From Acidimicrobiales bacterium (GTDB lineage Bacteria > Actinomycetota > Acidimicrobiia > Acidimicrobiales > MedAcidi-G1), in contig JAQWTI010000026.1 of the NCBI GenBank assembly GCA_029242745.1, forward strand, positions 1 to 64,000: DNA of 64,000 nt. Reading direction: 5' to 3'. The position numbers and the translations under genes were made by a program. The notes below the pieces were generated by a model. That model did not search any database. It was not told where the DNA came from and worked only from the letters and a program-made list of their open reading frames with translations. Each line of letters begins with the position of its first letter. The first letter of the stretch is position 1. Shown here piece by piece: positions 36,483 through 44,742 of the stretch.

Positions 36483-37466
36483 TTAGATCAGTCGCCAGTT
36501 GGCCTTCCAATGCGAGTCTTCGTCGTCACTCCAGTTCCCGTCTCCTTCGTCTTGGGCAACTGCCCGTCCGGCGCGAGACAGTGCCAGTAAATGAGCGTAA
36601 ACAACGGCGGCGGCGGCTTTGTGAAGTTTCTCATCAACATCGGCATATAACTCGGCCACCAGGGATGGGATGTTGCGCTGGCCGTCGGCTATGGCTTCGA
36701 CAATCTGGCGCTCACGCATTTCCCGATGTTCGATCAGTCCCCTTACGTAGACGGTGGGATCGGTGATCGCTGGGCCATGAGTGGGTCGATAGATGACCTC
36801 AGGGCGCTTGAGGAGCCGCCGGAGGTTCGTCAGGTAGTCATTTAGGTCGCCGTCCGGAGCCGGAACAACTGTGGTCGACCAGCCCATGACATGGTCACCA
36901 GTAAATAAGGTCGACTCCTCTCGGAGAGAAAAGCACAGATGGTTAGATATGTGGCCGGGAGTGTGAAGGGCCTCGAAAGTAAACGCAGTGCCGGCAATGA
37001 TGTCGCCGTCCCTCGTTGCTACATCAGGCACAAATTCCCGGTCTCCCGAGCCCTCTCCATCTTCGGGCTCAGGGTCCTCGCCAGCCTCGATTGCTTTACG
37101 AACGCGCTCGTCGTGGGCCCTGATGGCTGCTGGTGGATGAGGTCCAAAACCGTAGGATGCGGCGCCAGTGGCGGCCTGGACAGCTGCAGTAGCTGGAGAG
37201 TGGTCAGGGTGGGTATGCGTAATTAGCAGGTGAGTAACCCGTTGGCCTTGTACTGCTTTGAGAAGAGCCGCCACATGGTCCTGGTCGGCCGGTCCAGGAT
37301 CGATGATGGCCACCTCACCACCCTCTGGCGGTCCAACAATGAACGTGCCTGACCCGTGGTAGGTGAACCTTGATGGATTCTGTGCCACCACGCGACGTAC
37401 CAGCGGTGAGAGCTGCTCCACCTCGCCGTAGGGCGGGGTGGCCTCGTGCAAGAACTCAGGGGGCAT
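36483..37466 (-). CDS. MBL-fold metallo-hydrolase (LACTB2/glyoxalase-II-like)
   Basis: 327 residues. The metal site THTHPDHSPA (HxHxDH) near residue 80, the later HTPGHISNH and FTGDHVMGW give the two-metal metallo-beta-lactamase fold. The C-terminal part (PEVIYRPTHGP, LIEHREMRERQIVEAI, LVAELYADVDEKLH) has the winged-helix extension of LACTB2-like hydrolases. A short Asp/Glu-rich insert (GEDPEPEDGEGSGDREF) is unusual. A thioester or RNA substrate are both possible in this family. It converges with the IpdF-like SDR gene (12 bp gap). Confidence 0.86.
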   Translation of the reverse strand: MPPEFLHEATPPYGEVEQLSPLVRRVVAQNPSRFTYHGSGTFIVGPPEGGEVAIIDPGPADQDHVAALLKAVQGQRVTHLLITHTHPDHSPATAAVQAATGAASYGFGPHPPAAIRAHDERVRKAIEAGEDPEPEDGEGSGDREFVPDVATRDGDIIAGTAFTFEALHTPGHISNHLCFSLREESTLFTGDHVMGWSTTVVPAPDGDLNDYLTNLRRLLKRPEVIYRPTHGPAITDPTVYVRGLIEHREMRERQIVEAIADGQRNIPSLVAELYADVDEKLHKAAAAVVYAHLLALSRAGRAVAQDEGDGNWSDDEDSHWKANWRLI

Positions 37467-37549
37467 AGTGGCATCCTGCCCGATTTATCGCTCGCCAGAC
37501 CCATCAGAGAACGAGGAGGACCAATCAGATCCCATTGACTGAGGAGAAC

Positions 37550-38071
37550 TCAGGTGGCGTTGGTGTATTCACTGCGGATCTTGTGAGCCACGTATTCAAG
37601 AAAGAAGCCGTCATAACGGACTTGTAGTTCGGGAAGGCGCCAATCGTCACCGGTTACCGTGCCACGGCACCTCGCCGTTCCGCAGTCGCATTCCAAGCGG
37701 TAGTCGTCAGTTCGGTCCATGGCATAGTCATGGCAGAGTTCCTCGTTAGTAGGAATCTCTCGCATGGCTATATAGATCACTTGACCGTGGAATCCGACGT
37801 TGGGGTCGCATGAGTGGTTAATTCGGATGGCCGTCTCTTCTACTTCAGCGACCGTTCGGGGTGAAAGGTAAAGGTTGTCCTCAATCTGGAGGCTCTGGTC
37901 GCCAATTTCGGCTGTTAAGTGCATTACCTCAGAACGGTGGACAATATGTCCAGCCTTGACGGCCACGATCTCTCCAGTGGCAATTGGTTCGATCGCAAAG
38001 ACCCCTAGTCCAGCCAAGGTACTTTCACGGACTTCAATCTTTGGTGAACGCCAACTGCGTATGGAGGGCAT
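37550..38071 (-). CDS. SET-domain protein with post-SET zinc motif (putative protein-lysine methyltransferase)
   Basis: 173 residues. The SET domain begins ESTLAGLGVFAIEPIATGEIVAVKAG. It contains the pseudoknot motif RINHSCDPNVGF, EELCHDYAMD, and a post-SET CxCxxxxC (LECDCGTARCRG) that should bind zinc with a further cysteine. This is the eukaryote-like layout of SAM-dependent protein-lysine methyltransferases; bacterial copies exist but targets are mostly unknown. It is complete despite its small size. It follows an SDR gene by 26 bp on the minus strand. No role in the surrounding steroid genes is evident. Confidence 0.85.
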   Translation of the reverse strand: MPSIRSWRSPKIEVRESTLAGLGVFAIEPIATGEIVAVKAGHIVHRSEVMHLTAEIGDQSLQIEDNLYLSPRTVAEVEETAIRINHSCDPNVGFHGQVIYIAMREIPTNEELCHDYAMDRTDDYRLECDCGTARCRGTVTGDDWRLPELQVRYDGFFLEYVAHKIRSEYTNAT

Positions 38072-38097
38072 AGGTCGACAAATGGATGAACTGGCGC

Positions 38098-38901
38098 TCA
38101 GGCGCCGTCAACGCCCACTGTTTTTAAGTACGCCGGTCCCTCGCCCCCACCGTGAACTTCCACGCAGGTCCCGGTGACCCATTTGGCTAGAGGCGAGGCC
38201 AAAACAAGACACATGTCAGAGACGTCCGCTGGCTGTCCAAGCCGGCCTGCAGGCAAGTTGGCAGCGACGCGTGCCTGTCTGTCCCTATCGCCATAGAAGT
38301 CATGGGCCACGTCCGTGATGATCATGCCAACAGTTACAGCGACCACCCGGATGTCCGGGCCCCACTCGTGGGCCAGTGTCCGAGTCATATTCTCGAGGCC
38401 GGCCTTAGCCGCTCCGTAGGCCACGCCGCGCGGGTTGGGGCGGGTTCCGCTGACAGAAGAGATGTTTATGATTACCCCACCGCCATCTTGGGCGGACATC
38501 GTGGGATACACGCCTTGGCAGAATGTCAGAGGGGCTGTGAGGTTAAGGGCGATGATCTTCTCGTTGAAGCGGGGCGAAACGTCGGCGGAGTCTGCCAGTG
38601 GGGCCCCTCCTGCGTTGTTGACCAAAACGTCAATCCGCCCATATTGATCGATGGCCATGTTCACCACGGTGCGCACCTGCTCAGGGTCACGGACATCAGC
38701 TGCAACGAAGCCGGCCTCGTTGGACCCGTCAGTTGAAGTAACGGGCTTGTCGGGAAAATTGCGCGCACATGTGATTACCTCGGCACCCGCATCCAGAAAC
38801 CTGGTAGCCAGAACTCGTCCAAGCCCACGGGATCCACCGGTCACGACGACTGATCGTCCAGTGAAGTCGAGGGGGTTGGCGAGTGGAGGTTGAGCGCTCA
38901 C
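38098..38901 (-). CDS. SDR-family oxidoreductase
   Basis: 267 residues from the GTG at 38901. It has VVVTGGSRGLGRVLATRFLDAG, NNAGGAPLADS, catalytic Ser in NISSVSG, YGAAK, and the C-terminal AKWVTGTCVEVHGGG. The GTG is preferred because TAGCGT lies exactly 7 nt upstream; the frame is open to 38943, which would run into a palindrome. It is divergent from ipdA across a 96-bp region carrying that palindrome, so both are likely co-regulated. Mycobacterial steroid loci also have SDRs next to ipdAB. Exact substrate unknown. Confidence 0.85.
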   Translation of the reverse strand: MSAQPPLANPLDFTGRSVVVTGGSRGLGRVLATRFLDAGAEVITCARNFPDKPVTSTDGSNEAGFVAADVRDPEQVRTVVNMAIDQYGRIDVLVNNAGGAPLADSADVSPRFNEKIIALNLTAPLTFCQGVYPTMSAQDGGGVIINISSVSGTRPNPRGVAYGAAKAGLENMTRTLAHEWGPDIRVVAVTVGMIITDVAHDFYGDRDRQARVAANLPAGRLGQPADVSDMCLVLASPLAKWVTGTCVEVHGGGEGPAYLKTVGVDGA

Positions 38902-38997
38902 GTAGCGCACGCTAACCCACCGCTGAGGTGACCGATCACACAATCTGACGGTCCGTCAGGGTTTCCCCAGCGGTCTGCCTCGTCTACCGTTGAAGGG
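38902..38997. promoter_or_regulatory. divergent promoter region with perfect palindrome (SDR / ipdA)
   Basis: It contains CTGACGGTCCGTCAG (38945-38959), two 7-bp arms around a central T, of the kind bound by TetR-family repressors. On the minus side TAGCGT (38909-38914) is 7 nt from the SDR GTG. On the plus side TACCGT (38985-38990) is 7 nt from the ipdA GTG. A related box occurs at 34660-34674. Confidence 0.6.
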
Positions 38998-39921
38998 GTG
39001 ACCTCCTCATACGGCTCTTCGACGCTTGCGACACCTGATGGTCGTCCGGACAAGCGGATGACTGAGGACGATGTCATTGCCCGGTTGTCCAGTGGCATGA
39101 CTATCGGAATCGGAGGTTGGGGTTCGCGTCGTAAGCCAATGTCTCTCGTGCGGGCAATCGCTCGCAGCAATCTGACTGACCTGACCATTGTCTGCTACGG
39201 CGGCCCTGAGGTTGGAATCCTCTCAGCTCTCGGCAAGGTCCGCCGAGCGATATATGGCTTCGTCTCGCTGGACTCCATCCCACTGGAGCCACACTTCCGG
39301 CAGGCCCGCCAACTAGGGACCATCGAAGTCACCGAGTTGGACGAGGGGGCCTTCTATCTAGGTCTACTGGCTGGTGCCCATCGGGTGCCCTTCTACCCGA
39401 CACGGGCGGGCCTAGGTAGCGACATGATGCTCATGAATCCCGGTCTAGCGACCGTTACTTCACCGTATGTCGATGCTGATGGGTCCTACGAGGAGTTGGT
39501 GGCTATCCCAGCCTTTCAATTAGACGCTTCTCTGGTTCACATGAACCGAGCTGATCCAGCCGGCAATGGCCAGTTTTTGGGCCCTGATCTCTATTTCGAC
39601 GACCTGTTCGCTAAAGCGGCGTCAGCCACTTACCTTTCGTGCGAGAAGGTAGTCGAGACCGGCGAGTTGCTTGATGAAGGTTCGCTTCACACCATCAAGA
39701 TTCCCCGGATCTTTGTGGATGGGGTGGTGGAGTCACCTCGGGGAGCCCATTTTACGGAGTGTCCGCCCGACTACGGACGCGACGAAGCTTTCCAACGAAC
39801 CTACGCTGCCACTGCGAAAGATCCTGATGCTTGGCAGGCATTCGTTGATCGTTGGTTAGAGGCCCCTAGCCATACTGAGTATCTAGCGCGACTTGATTCT
39901 GAAGTGGGGAAGAGTGCCTGA
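38998..39921 (+). CDS. ipdA: steroid ring-opening CoA hydrolase, alpha subunit (IpdA)
   Basis: 307 residues, class I CoA-transferase fold. IpdA/IpdB together hydrolytically open the last steroid ring of COCHEA-CoA in actinobacterial cholesterol and bile-acid catabolism. The stretch SGMTIGIGGWGSRRKPMSLVRAI, then YGFVSLDSIPLEPHFRQAR, IEVTELDEGAFYLGL, RAGLGSD and the late RGAHFTECPPDYGRDEAFQR, agree closely with mycobacterial IpdA. The GTG at 38998 lies 7 nt after a -10 box; ATG at 39058 is an alternative. IpdB follows after 4 bp. Confidence 0.9.
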   Translation: MTSSYGSSTLATPDGRPDKRMTEDDVIARLSSGMTIGIGGWGSRRKPMSLVRAIARSNLTDLTIVCYGGPEVGILSALGKVRRAIYGFVSLDSIPLEPHFRQARQLGTIEVTELDEGAFYLGLLAGAHRVPFYPTRAGLGSDMMLMNPGLATVTSPYVDADGSYEELVAIPAFQLDASLVHMNRADPAGNGQFLGPDLYFDDLFAKAASATYLSCEKVVETGELLDEGSLHTIKIPRIFVDGVVESPRGAHFTECPPDYGRDEAFQRTYAATAKDPDAWQAFVDRWLEAPSHTEYLARLDSEVGKSA

Positions 39922-39925
39922 GGCA

Positions 39926-40717
39926 ATGAACCATCCAACGGAGTTTCCGGCGAGCAGAGACGAAGTTTGTGTGGTGGCTATTGCTGAAGCATTTCGGGGT
40001 GATGGCGAGATTCTCTGCAATCCGATTGGCACCACACCAATAATCGGCGGGCGCTTAGCTCGGGCTACCTTCGAACCGGCAATGGTTATGACCGACGCTG
40101 TTGCGGTGCTGGCTGCAAACATCCTGCCAGTGGGTGACGACGACGCAGAGCGCCTGGTTGAGGCTTGGATGCCCTACCGAGACGTGTTTGATGTGGTCTG
40201 GTCGGGCCGTCGCCACATCGTCATGGGGGCTAGCCAGATAGATGCCCACGGCAACCAAAACTTCGCAGCCATCGGCGATTGGCACCGCCCGAAGGCCCAA
40301 TTGTTGGGTCTTCGTGGGGCACCTGGCAATTTGACAAACCACGCCACGACCTATTGGATACCGCACCACTCGACCCGGTCTTTTGTGCCTACCGTCGACT
40401 TGGTCTCTGGTCCTGGTTACGACCGGGTAGCCCCATTGTCAGCCTTCATTCGGGCTAACCATGAGATCCGGCGGGTCGTGTCGAATCTCGCCGTGATGGA
40501 CTTCGATAATCCCGGTAAACCCGATGCTCCCCGAAGAATGCGCCTCCGTTCTGTGCATCCTGGGGTGACCGTTGACGAGGTAATTGAGGCAACTGGCTTC
40601 GCATTAGACCTACCTGATGACGTGCCCGAAAGCCGACTGCCAACGTCGGAAGAGCTTCATCTCATTCGCGAAGTGCTTGACCCTCGGGGCCTGCGCAAGG
40701 CCGAGTTTGGCGGTTGA
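39926..40717 (+). CDS. ipdB: steroid ring-opening CoA hydrolase, beta subunit (IpdB)
   Basis: 263 residues. Partner of IpdA. Family features: RDEVCVVAIAEAFRGDGEIL, VEAWMPYRDVFDVVWSGRRHIVMGASQID, GNQNFAAIG, LRGAPGN, NHATTYWIPHHS, VDLVSGPGYDRV and RVVSNLAVMDF, ending in LPTSEELHLIREVLDPRGLR. These match IpdB of M. tuberculosis as I remember it. ATG at 39926 gives the family N-terminus; the frame is open upstream to 39893 inside ipdA, and GTG at 39914 would overlap the ipdA stop. Confidence 0.9.
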   Translation: MNHPTEFPASRDEVCVVAIAEAFRGDGEILCNPIGTTPIIGGRLARATFEPAMVMTDAVAVLAANILPVGDDDAERLVEAWMPYRDVFDVVWSGRRHIVMGASQIDAHGNQNFAAIGDWHRPKAQLLGLRGAPGNLTNHATTYWIPHHSTRSFVPTVDLVSGPGYDRVAPLSAFIRANHEIRRVVSNLAVMDFDNPGKPDAPRRMRLRSVHPGVTVDEVIEATGFALDLPDDVPESRLPTSEELHLIREVLDPRGLRKAEFGG

Positions 40718-40720
40718 ATA

Positions 40721-41821
40721 GTGGCCCCAATGTCCGATGACCCGCGCCTTCAGACCGAGTTCTGTGGTCTGGTTGGGATTCGATATCCGATTGTCCAGAC
40801 AGGCATGGGCTGGGTAGCTGGTTCTCGACTGACTGCTGCCACAGCGGCAGCCGGTGGCCTGGGAATCATTGCTGCGGCTCCGATGACCTTCGACGAGATG
40901 GTGGCCGCTATCGCTGAGGTTCAAGCAGCGACCGATGCCTCGTTTGGAGTGAATCTCCGAACCGATAGTGCCGATGTGGACCGCCGGGTCGATCACTTAA
41001 TTGCTGCAGGCGTGCGGGTCGCCTCGTTTGCCCAAGCACCGAGTCAGGCCATCGTGGTGCGCCTGAAGGAAGCTGGGGTGGTCGTTATTCCAACTATCGG
41101 AGCGGCTCGACACGCGGAAAAGGTCGCTGAGTGGGGTGTGGATGCTGTTATCGCCCAAGGTGCCGAAGGTGGAGGCCATACCGGACTGGTTCCGACTTCA
41201 ATTCTCGTTCCTCAAGTTCTGGATGCTCTATCAGGAAGTGGGGTAGCTGTCGTAGCTGCTGGGGGCTTTACTGATGGGCGTGGATTAGCCGCTGCTCTTG
41301 CTTGGGGGGCCGATGCGGTGGCCATGGGTACCCGGTTTTTGCTGACAGCTGATAGTGATGTCCCTCATGACATCAAGTCGGTATACCTAGCCACGCCGGT
41401 AACCGGAACAGTGGTTACCCGGGCTGTCGACGGTGCCCCACAACGGGTGGTGGCGACCAATGTGGTGACCCGACTAGAAGACTCTCGGTTGCTTCGGTTT
41501 CCCCGGGCAGTTGCTAACGCTCTGCGGTTCCGCAGCCTGACGTCAACGCCACTGACTGAACTTGTGGCAGAGGGTTTTCGGATGAAGCGCTCTTCGGAGA
41601 TGAGTTGGAGTCAAGTAGCCATGGCAGCCAACGCGCCGATGCTGACTCGAGCAACCATGGTTGAGGGGCGTTCTAAGGTGGGGATTCTCCCGACGGGTCA
41701 AGGCGTCGGAGTTATCGCTGAGCTCCCGACATGTGCCGAACTAATTGCCCGGACGATGACCGAGGCCTCCGCCGCCCTGGATCGCGTCTGCGGCCCGGTG
41801 GTTCCTCTCTCAGGAGATTGA
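40721..41821 (+). CDS. ipdC: IpdC-like flavin-dependent reductase (nitronate monooxygenase family)
   Basis: 366 residues, FMN TIM barrel. It has YPIVQTGMGWVAGSRL, TAAAGGLGIIAAA, FGVNLR, AQGAEGGGHTG, AAGGFTDGRGLAAALAWGADAVAMGTRF and a C-terminal MSWSQVAMAANAPML. Mycobacterial IpdC, also encoded directly after ipdB, acts on the 5-hydroxy HIP-CoA intermediate of ring C/D degradation. The order ipdA-ipdB-ipdC is conserved here, which supports the name over generic nitronate monooxygenase. GTG at 40721 or ATG at 40730 are possible starts. Confidence 0.87.
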   Translation: MAPMSDDPRLQTEFCGLVGIRYPIVQTGMGWVAGSRLTAATAAAGGLGIIAAAPMTFDEMVAAIAEVQAATDASFGVNLRTDSADVDRRVDHLIAAGVRVASFAQAPSQAIVVRLKEAGVVVIPTIGAARHAEKVAEWGVDAVIAQGAEGGGHTGLVPTSILVPQVLDALSGSGVAVVAAGGFTDGRGLAAALAWGADAVAMGTRFLLTADSDVPHDIKSVYLATPVTGTVVTRAVDGAPQRVVATNVVTRLEDSRLLRFPRAVANALRFRSLTSTPLTELVAEGFRMKRSSEMSWSQVAMAANAPMLTRATMVEGRSKVGILPTGQGVGVIAELPTCAELIARTMTEASAALDRVCGPVVPLSGD

Positions 41822-41826
41822 CCACA

Positions 41827-42981
41827 ATGAACCTCGAGTTCACCAATGAGCAACTGGCCTTCCGAGACGAGGCCAAGAGTTGGTTGGCAGACAACGTCCC
41901 AGCCGATTCGTTGCCACCCATGGATACACCTGAGGGCTTTGAACGCCACCGGGAGTGGGAGGGAGTGTTGCATGATGCCCGGTGGTCAGTGGTGGCCTGG
42001 CCTGAGGAATACGGTGGCCGTTCCGTTGGTCTCGTGGAATGGTTGCTCTTTGAGGAGGAGTACTACCAATCGGGCGCTCCGGGACGGGTAAATACCAACG
42101 GCATTAGTCTGCTTGGGCCCACCCTCTACGCCTTCGGGACAGAAAGTCAGCAGGAACGCTTCTTACCTCGGATGGCCTCTGGTGAGGAGATATGGGCCCA
42201 AGGTTGGTCTGAGCCAGACTCCGGTAGCGACCTGGCGTCCATTTCAACCAAGGCCAGACGTCAGGGCAAGTGGTTCATACTTGATGGTCAGAAGACCTGG
42301 TGTTCACGGGGAGCATGGGCTGACTGGATCTTCTGCATTGTCCGGACTGACCCTGATTCCCAGCGCCACCGGGGCCTCTCGTATCTGTTGGTGCCTGCTG
42401 ATGTGGAGGGGCTTGAGAGACGTCCAGTTGGCCGTCTCGATGGTGAGCCAGCGTTTGCTGAATTATTCTTTGACGGTTGTCGGGTGCATGAGTCAAACCT
42501 TTTAGGAGCAGAGGGTGACGGTTGGAATGTCGCTATGGCAACAGCATCAAGCGAGCGGGGCCTGAACCTACGGGCACCTGGCCGTTTCTTGGCCGCAGCA
42601 GACCGCCTAGCGGACCTCTACCGAGAACTCGTCAATGTGGGTTCCGCTGACAGTGAGTTGCTCGATGAAGTGGTTCGAGCATGGACAGGCGCACAGGCTT
42701 ATCGCTGGCAGACCTATCAGAGCGCTGCTCGCCTTTCGGCTGGCGGTGAGTTGGGTGCAGCCTCGTCGATGGGCAAAGTCTTCTGGTCTGAACTCGATGT
42801 TGAGTTGCACGCTACGGCACTCCGTCTACTAGGTGAAGATGCAGAACTGGTTGACGCGCCGCTTGGCTCAAATTGGATGGCGGGGTACCTATTCAGCCTT
42901 GCAGGACCCATTTACGCAGGTACCAACGAGATCCAGCGCAACATCATCGCTGAGCGGGTGCTCGGACTCCCGAGAAAATAG
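41827..42981 (+). CDS. ipdE1: acyl-CoA dehydrogenase, IpdE1-like
   Basis: 384 residues. It starts EFTNEQLAFRDEAKSWLADNVP. The substrate/flavin region is WAQGWSEPDSGSDLASISTKA and the end AGPIYAGTNEIQRNIIAERVLGLPRK. These are the standard acyl-CoA dehydrogenase motifs. It is followed 16 bp later by a second, more divergent ACAD. In mycobacteria FadE30 (IpdE1) and FadE33 (IpdE2) form a heterotetramer on a steroid-derived CoA ester, and the same pairing behind ipdABC suggests the same complex (inference). The ATG at 41827 gives the family N-terminus; the frame is open earlier within ipdC. Confidence 0.88.
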   Translation: MNLEFTNEQLAFRDEAKSWLADNVPADSLPPMDTPEGFERHREWEGVLHDARWSVVAWPEEYGGRSVGLVEWLLFEEEYYQSGAPGRVNTNGISLLGPTLYAFGTESQQERFLPRMASGEEIWAQGWSEPDSGSDLASISTKARRQGKWFILDGQKTWCSRGAWADWIFCIVRTDPDSQRHRGLSYLLVPADVEGLERRPVGRLDGEPAFAELFFDGCRVHESNLLGAEGDGWNVAMATASSERGLNLRAPGRFLAAADRLADLYRELVNVGSADSELLDEVVRAWTGAQAYRWQTYQSAARLSAGGELGAASSMGKVFWSELDVELHATALRLLGEDAELVDAPLGSNWMAGYLFSLAGPIYAGTNEIQRNIIAERVLGLPRK

Positions 42982-42997
42982 AGGGAGGAATTAGAAG

Positions 42998-44062
42998 ATG
43001 AACTTTGCACTGGATGAGGACAGTGTTCTCTTTGCTGAGACGTTTCGAGAAATCCTCGAACGGTTTTGTACACCAGATGCCGTCCGTGCCTCGTGGGACG
43101 ATGCATCTGGTGCGGTGAACGGACTCTGGGAGAAACTTGCCGATACCGGAGTGCTGGGTCTTGTTGTGCCACAGGACTATGGAGGCCTCGGATTGGGTCA
43201 GCTCGACCAAGTCCTGATGCTCGAGGAACTTGGTCGGACCGCCTGCCCTGAACCGATTGCTGAACACTCAGCGGTAGCGGTGCCGTTACTCCGGGATAGG
43301 GCTTCCACTGCTGTCCAAGAGGAATGGTTGAGCCGAGCTGCTGATGGATCAGCGTTGCTGACCGCAGGGTCACCAGCTGGTAATCCCTCTCAGCCACTGG
43401 TCTTGGCTGCTGAGCGAGCGGATCTAGTGGTGTTAGCTATAGACAATGCTCTGCACGTTGTTCCAGCGGCGGCGCTATCAACCGTTGCCCAGGTCAGTGT
43501 CGACGGGTCACGTCGTTTGGCTCGGGTTGAGGCGACCACCTCTTCAGAAACGTTAGTGTCGAAGGATCCTTTAGCAGTCGTCGCCTTGTGGGACCACGGG
43601 GCGTGGGCTGCGGCTGCCCAAGCCATTGGGGTGGCCCAGCAACTCCTCGACCTTACGGTGGCTTACGTGTCGGAGCGCGAGCAGTTTGGTCAGCCTGTTG
43701 GGGTAAATCAGGCAGTAAAGCACCACTGCTCCAATCTGGCTATCGCCATAGAGTTTGCCCGCCCCATGGTGCATGCAGCAGCCTGGTCGTTGACCACTGG
43801 CCGGGCGCCAGAGGGCACAGTGCCACCGGAAGCGATTGATTCAGGTCCGTCGGTCGTGGTGTCGATGGCCAAGGCCCTAGCATCGGATGCTGTGGACTTG
43901 GCATGCCGCTCGGCGTTGCAGTGCCACGGCGCCATTGGCTACACGATTGAGCATGACCTGCAGCTCTGGCTGAAGCGAGGTTGGGCCCTTTCAGCGTCTT
44001 GGGGTGATGCCCGCCATCACCGACGCCGTGTGGCTAACGGTCTGGGTCTTGTTCAAGCATGA
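42998..44062 (+). CDS. ipdE2: acyl-CoA dehydrogenase, IpdE2-like
   Basis: 354 residues, divergent ACAD. It has LFAETFREILERFC, LVVPQDYGGLGLGQLDQVLMLEELGRTA, a short middle domain, VSEREQFGQPVGVNQAVKHHCSNLAIAIE (flavin contact region), and CHGAIGYTIEHDLQLWLKRGW, the FadE33-type ending. The middle beta domain is poorly conserved, as usual for the partner subunit of an alpha2beta2 steroid ACAD. AGGGAGGA about 12 nt upstream serves the ATG. Overlaps the next gene by ATGA. Confidence 0.87.
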   Translation: MNFALDEDSVLFAETFREILERFCTPDAVRASWDDASGAVNGLWEKLADTGVLGLVVPQDYGGLGLGQLDQVLMLEELGRTACPEPIAEHSAVAVPLLRDRASTAVQEEWLSRAADGSALLTAGSPAGNPSQPLVLAAERADLVVLAIDNALHVVPAAALSTVAQVSVDGSRRLARVEATTSSETLVSKDPLAVVALWDHGAWAAAAQAIGVAQQLLDLTVAYVSEREQFGQPVGVNQAVKHHCSNLAIAIEFARPMVHAAAWSLTTGRAPEGTVPPEAIDSGPSVVVSMAKALASDAVDLACRSALQCHGAIGYTIEHDLQLWLKRGWALSASWGDARHHRRRVANGLGLVQA

Positions 44063-44742
44063 CGGACCAACAAGCAGATGATTCGCTTCGATCAGCTGGC
44101 ATTGAGTTAGCTGACGAAGTTCGGGCCCTTATGGCCGACATGAACCAGTTGGTTACGGGCGCTGAGGGCTTGGCTGCAGCTCGCCAACGAGTAACCGAGG
44201 CCCGCCAGGCGCTAGAGGGAACAATGCGTCGCCGTTGGTATGAAGTTCCTTTTGACGACATTGATGACGGCATGGAGCGCCAGTTGCGAACAGAGGCTAC
44301 AGATCACAGTCTTTTCCGCGGTCGCCGCAACCCGCTGGCACCCCCCCTCGTAGTGACCACAGAGTCTGACGCCGACGGTCCGTTTGTAGTTGGCGTGATC
44401 CGATCCGACCGGTTGCGCGAGGGCCCACCAGAACGTCTTCACGGTGGCTATCTGGCGGGCCTGTTCGACGACGTTCTTAGTGGCGTGCCGTCCTTGGTGG
44501 ATGCTGGGCCGGCAGTCACGGCTCGACTTTCGATTCGTTATCGAGCGGCCACCCCCCTCGACGTCAACCTCCGGTTCGAGGCCCGGATCGTGAGCCGTTC
44601 GGGCCGACGGCTAGTGGCCCGGGCTCGTTGCCTCGCTCCTTCCGATGGCGATGCGACCAAGGAGGTAGGAGTCCCGGTAGTGACCGCTGAGGCTGAAGCT
44701 CTCTTTGTTGTTGTTCCTCGGCGAGTGCAGGAAAACCGATGA
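44059..44742 (+). CDS. PaaI-like hotdog thioesterase
   Basis: 227 residues. The C-terminal hotdog domain carries the active-site type motif RLHGGYLAGLFDDVLSG (HGG...D), followed by ARLSIRYRAATPLDVNLRFEARIVSRSGRRLVARA. An alpha-helical N-terminal extension of about 90 residues (DEVRALMADMNQLV, LAAARQRVTEARQ) is longer than in PaaI and may be coiled coil. Coupled by ATGA to ipdE2, it may release free acids from steroid CoA intermediates (inference). No special regulation seen. Confidence 0.82.
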   Translation: MTDQQADDSLRSAGIELADEVRALMADMNQLVTGAEGLAAARQRVTEARQALEGTMRRRWYEVPFDDIDDGMERQLRTEATDHSLFRGRRNPLAPPLVVTTESDADGPFVVGVIRSDRLREGPPERLHGGYLAGLFDDVLSGVPSLVDAGPAVTARLSIRYRAATPLDVNLRFEARIVSRSGRRLVARARCLAPSDGDATKEVGVPVVTAEAEALFVVVPRRVQENR

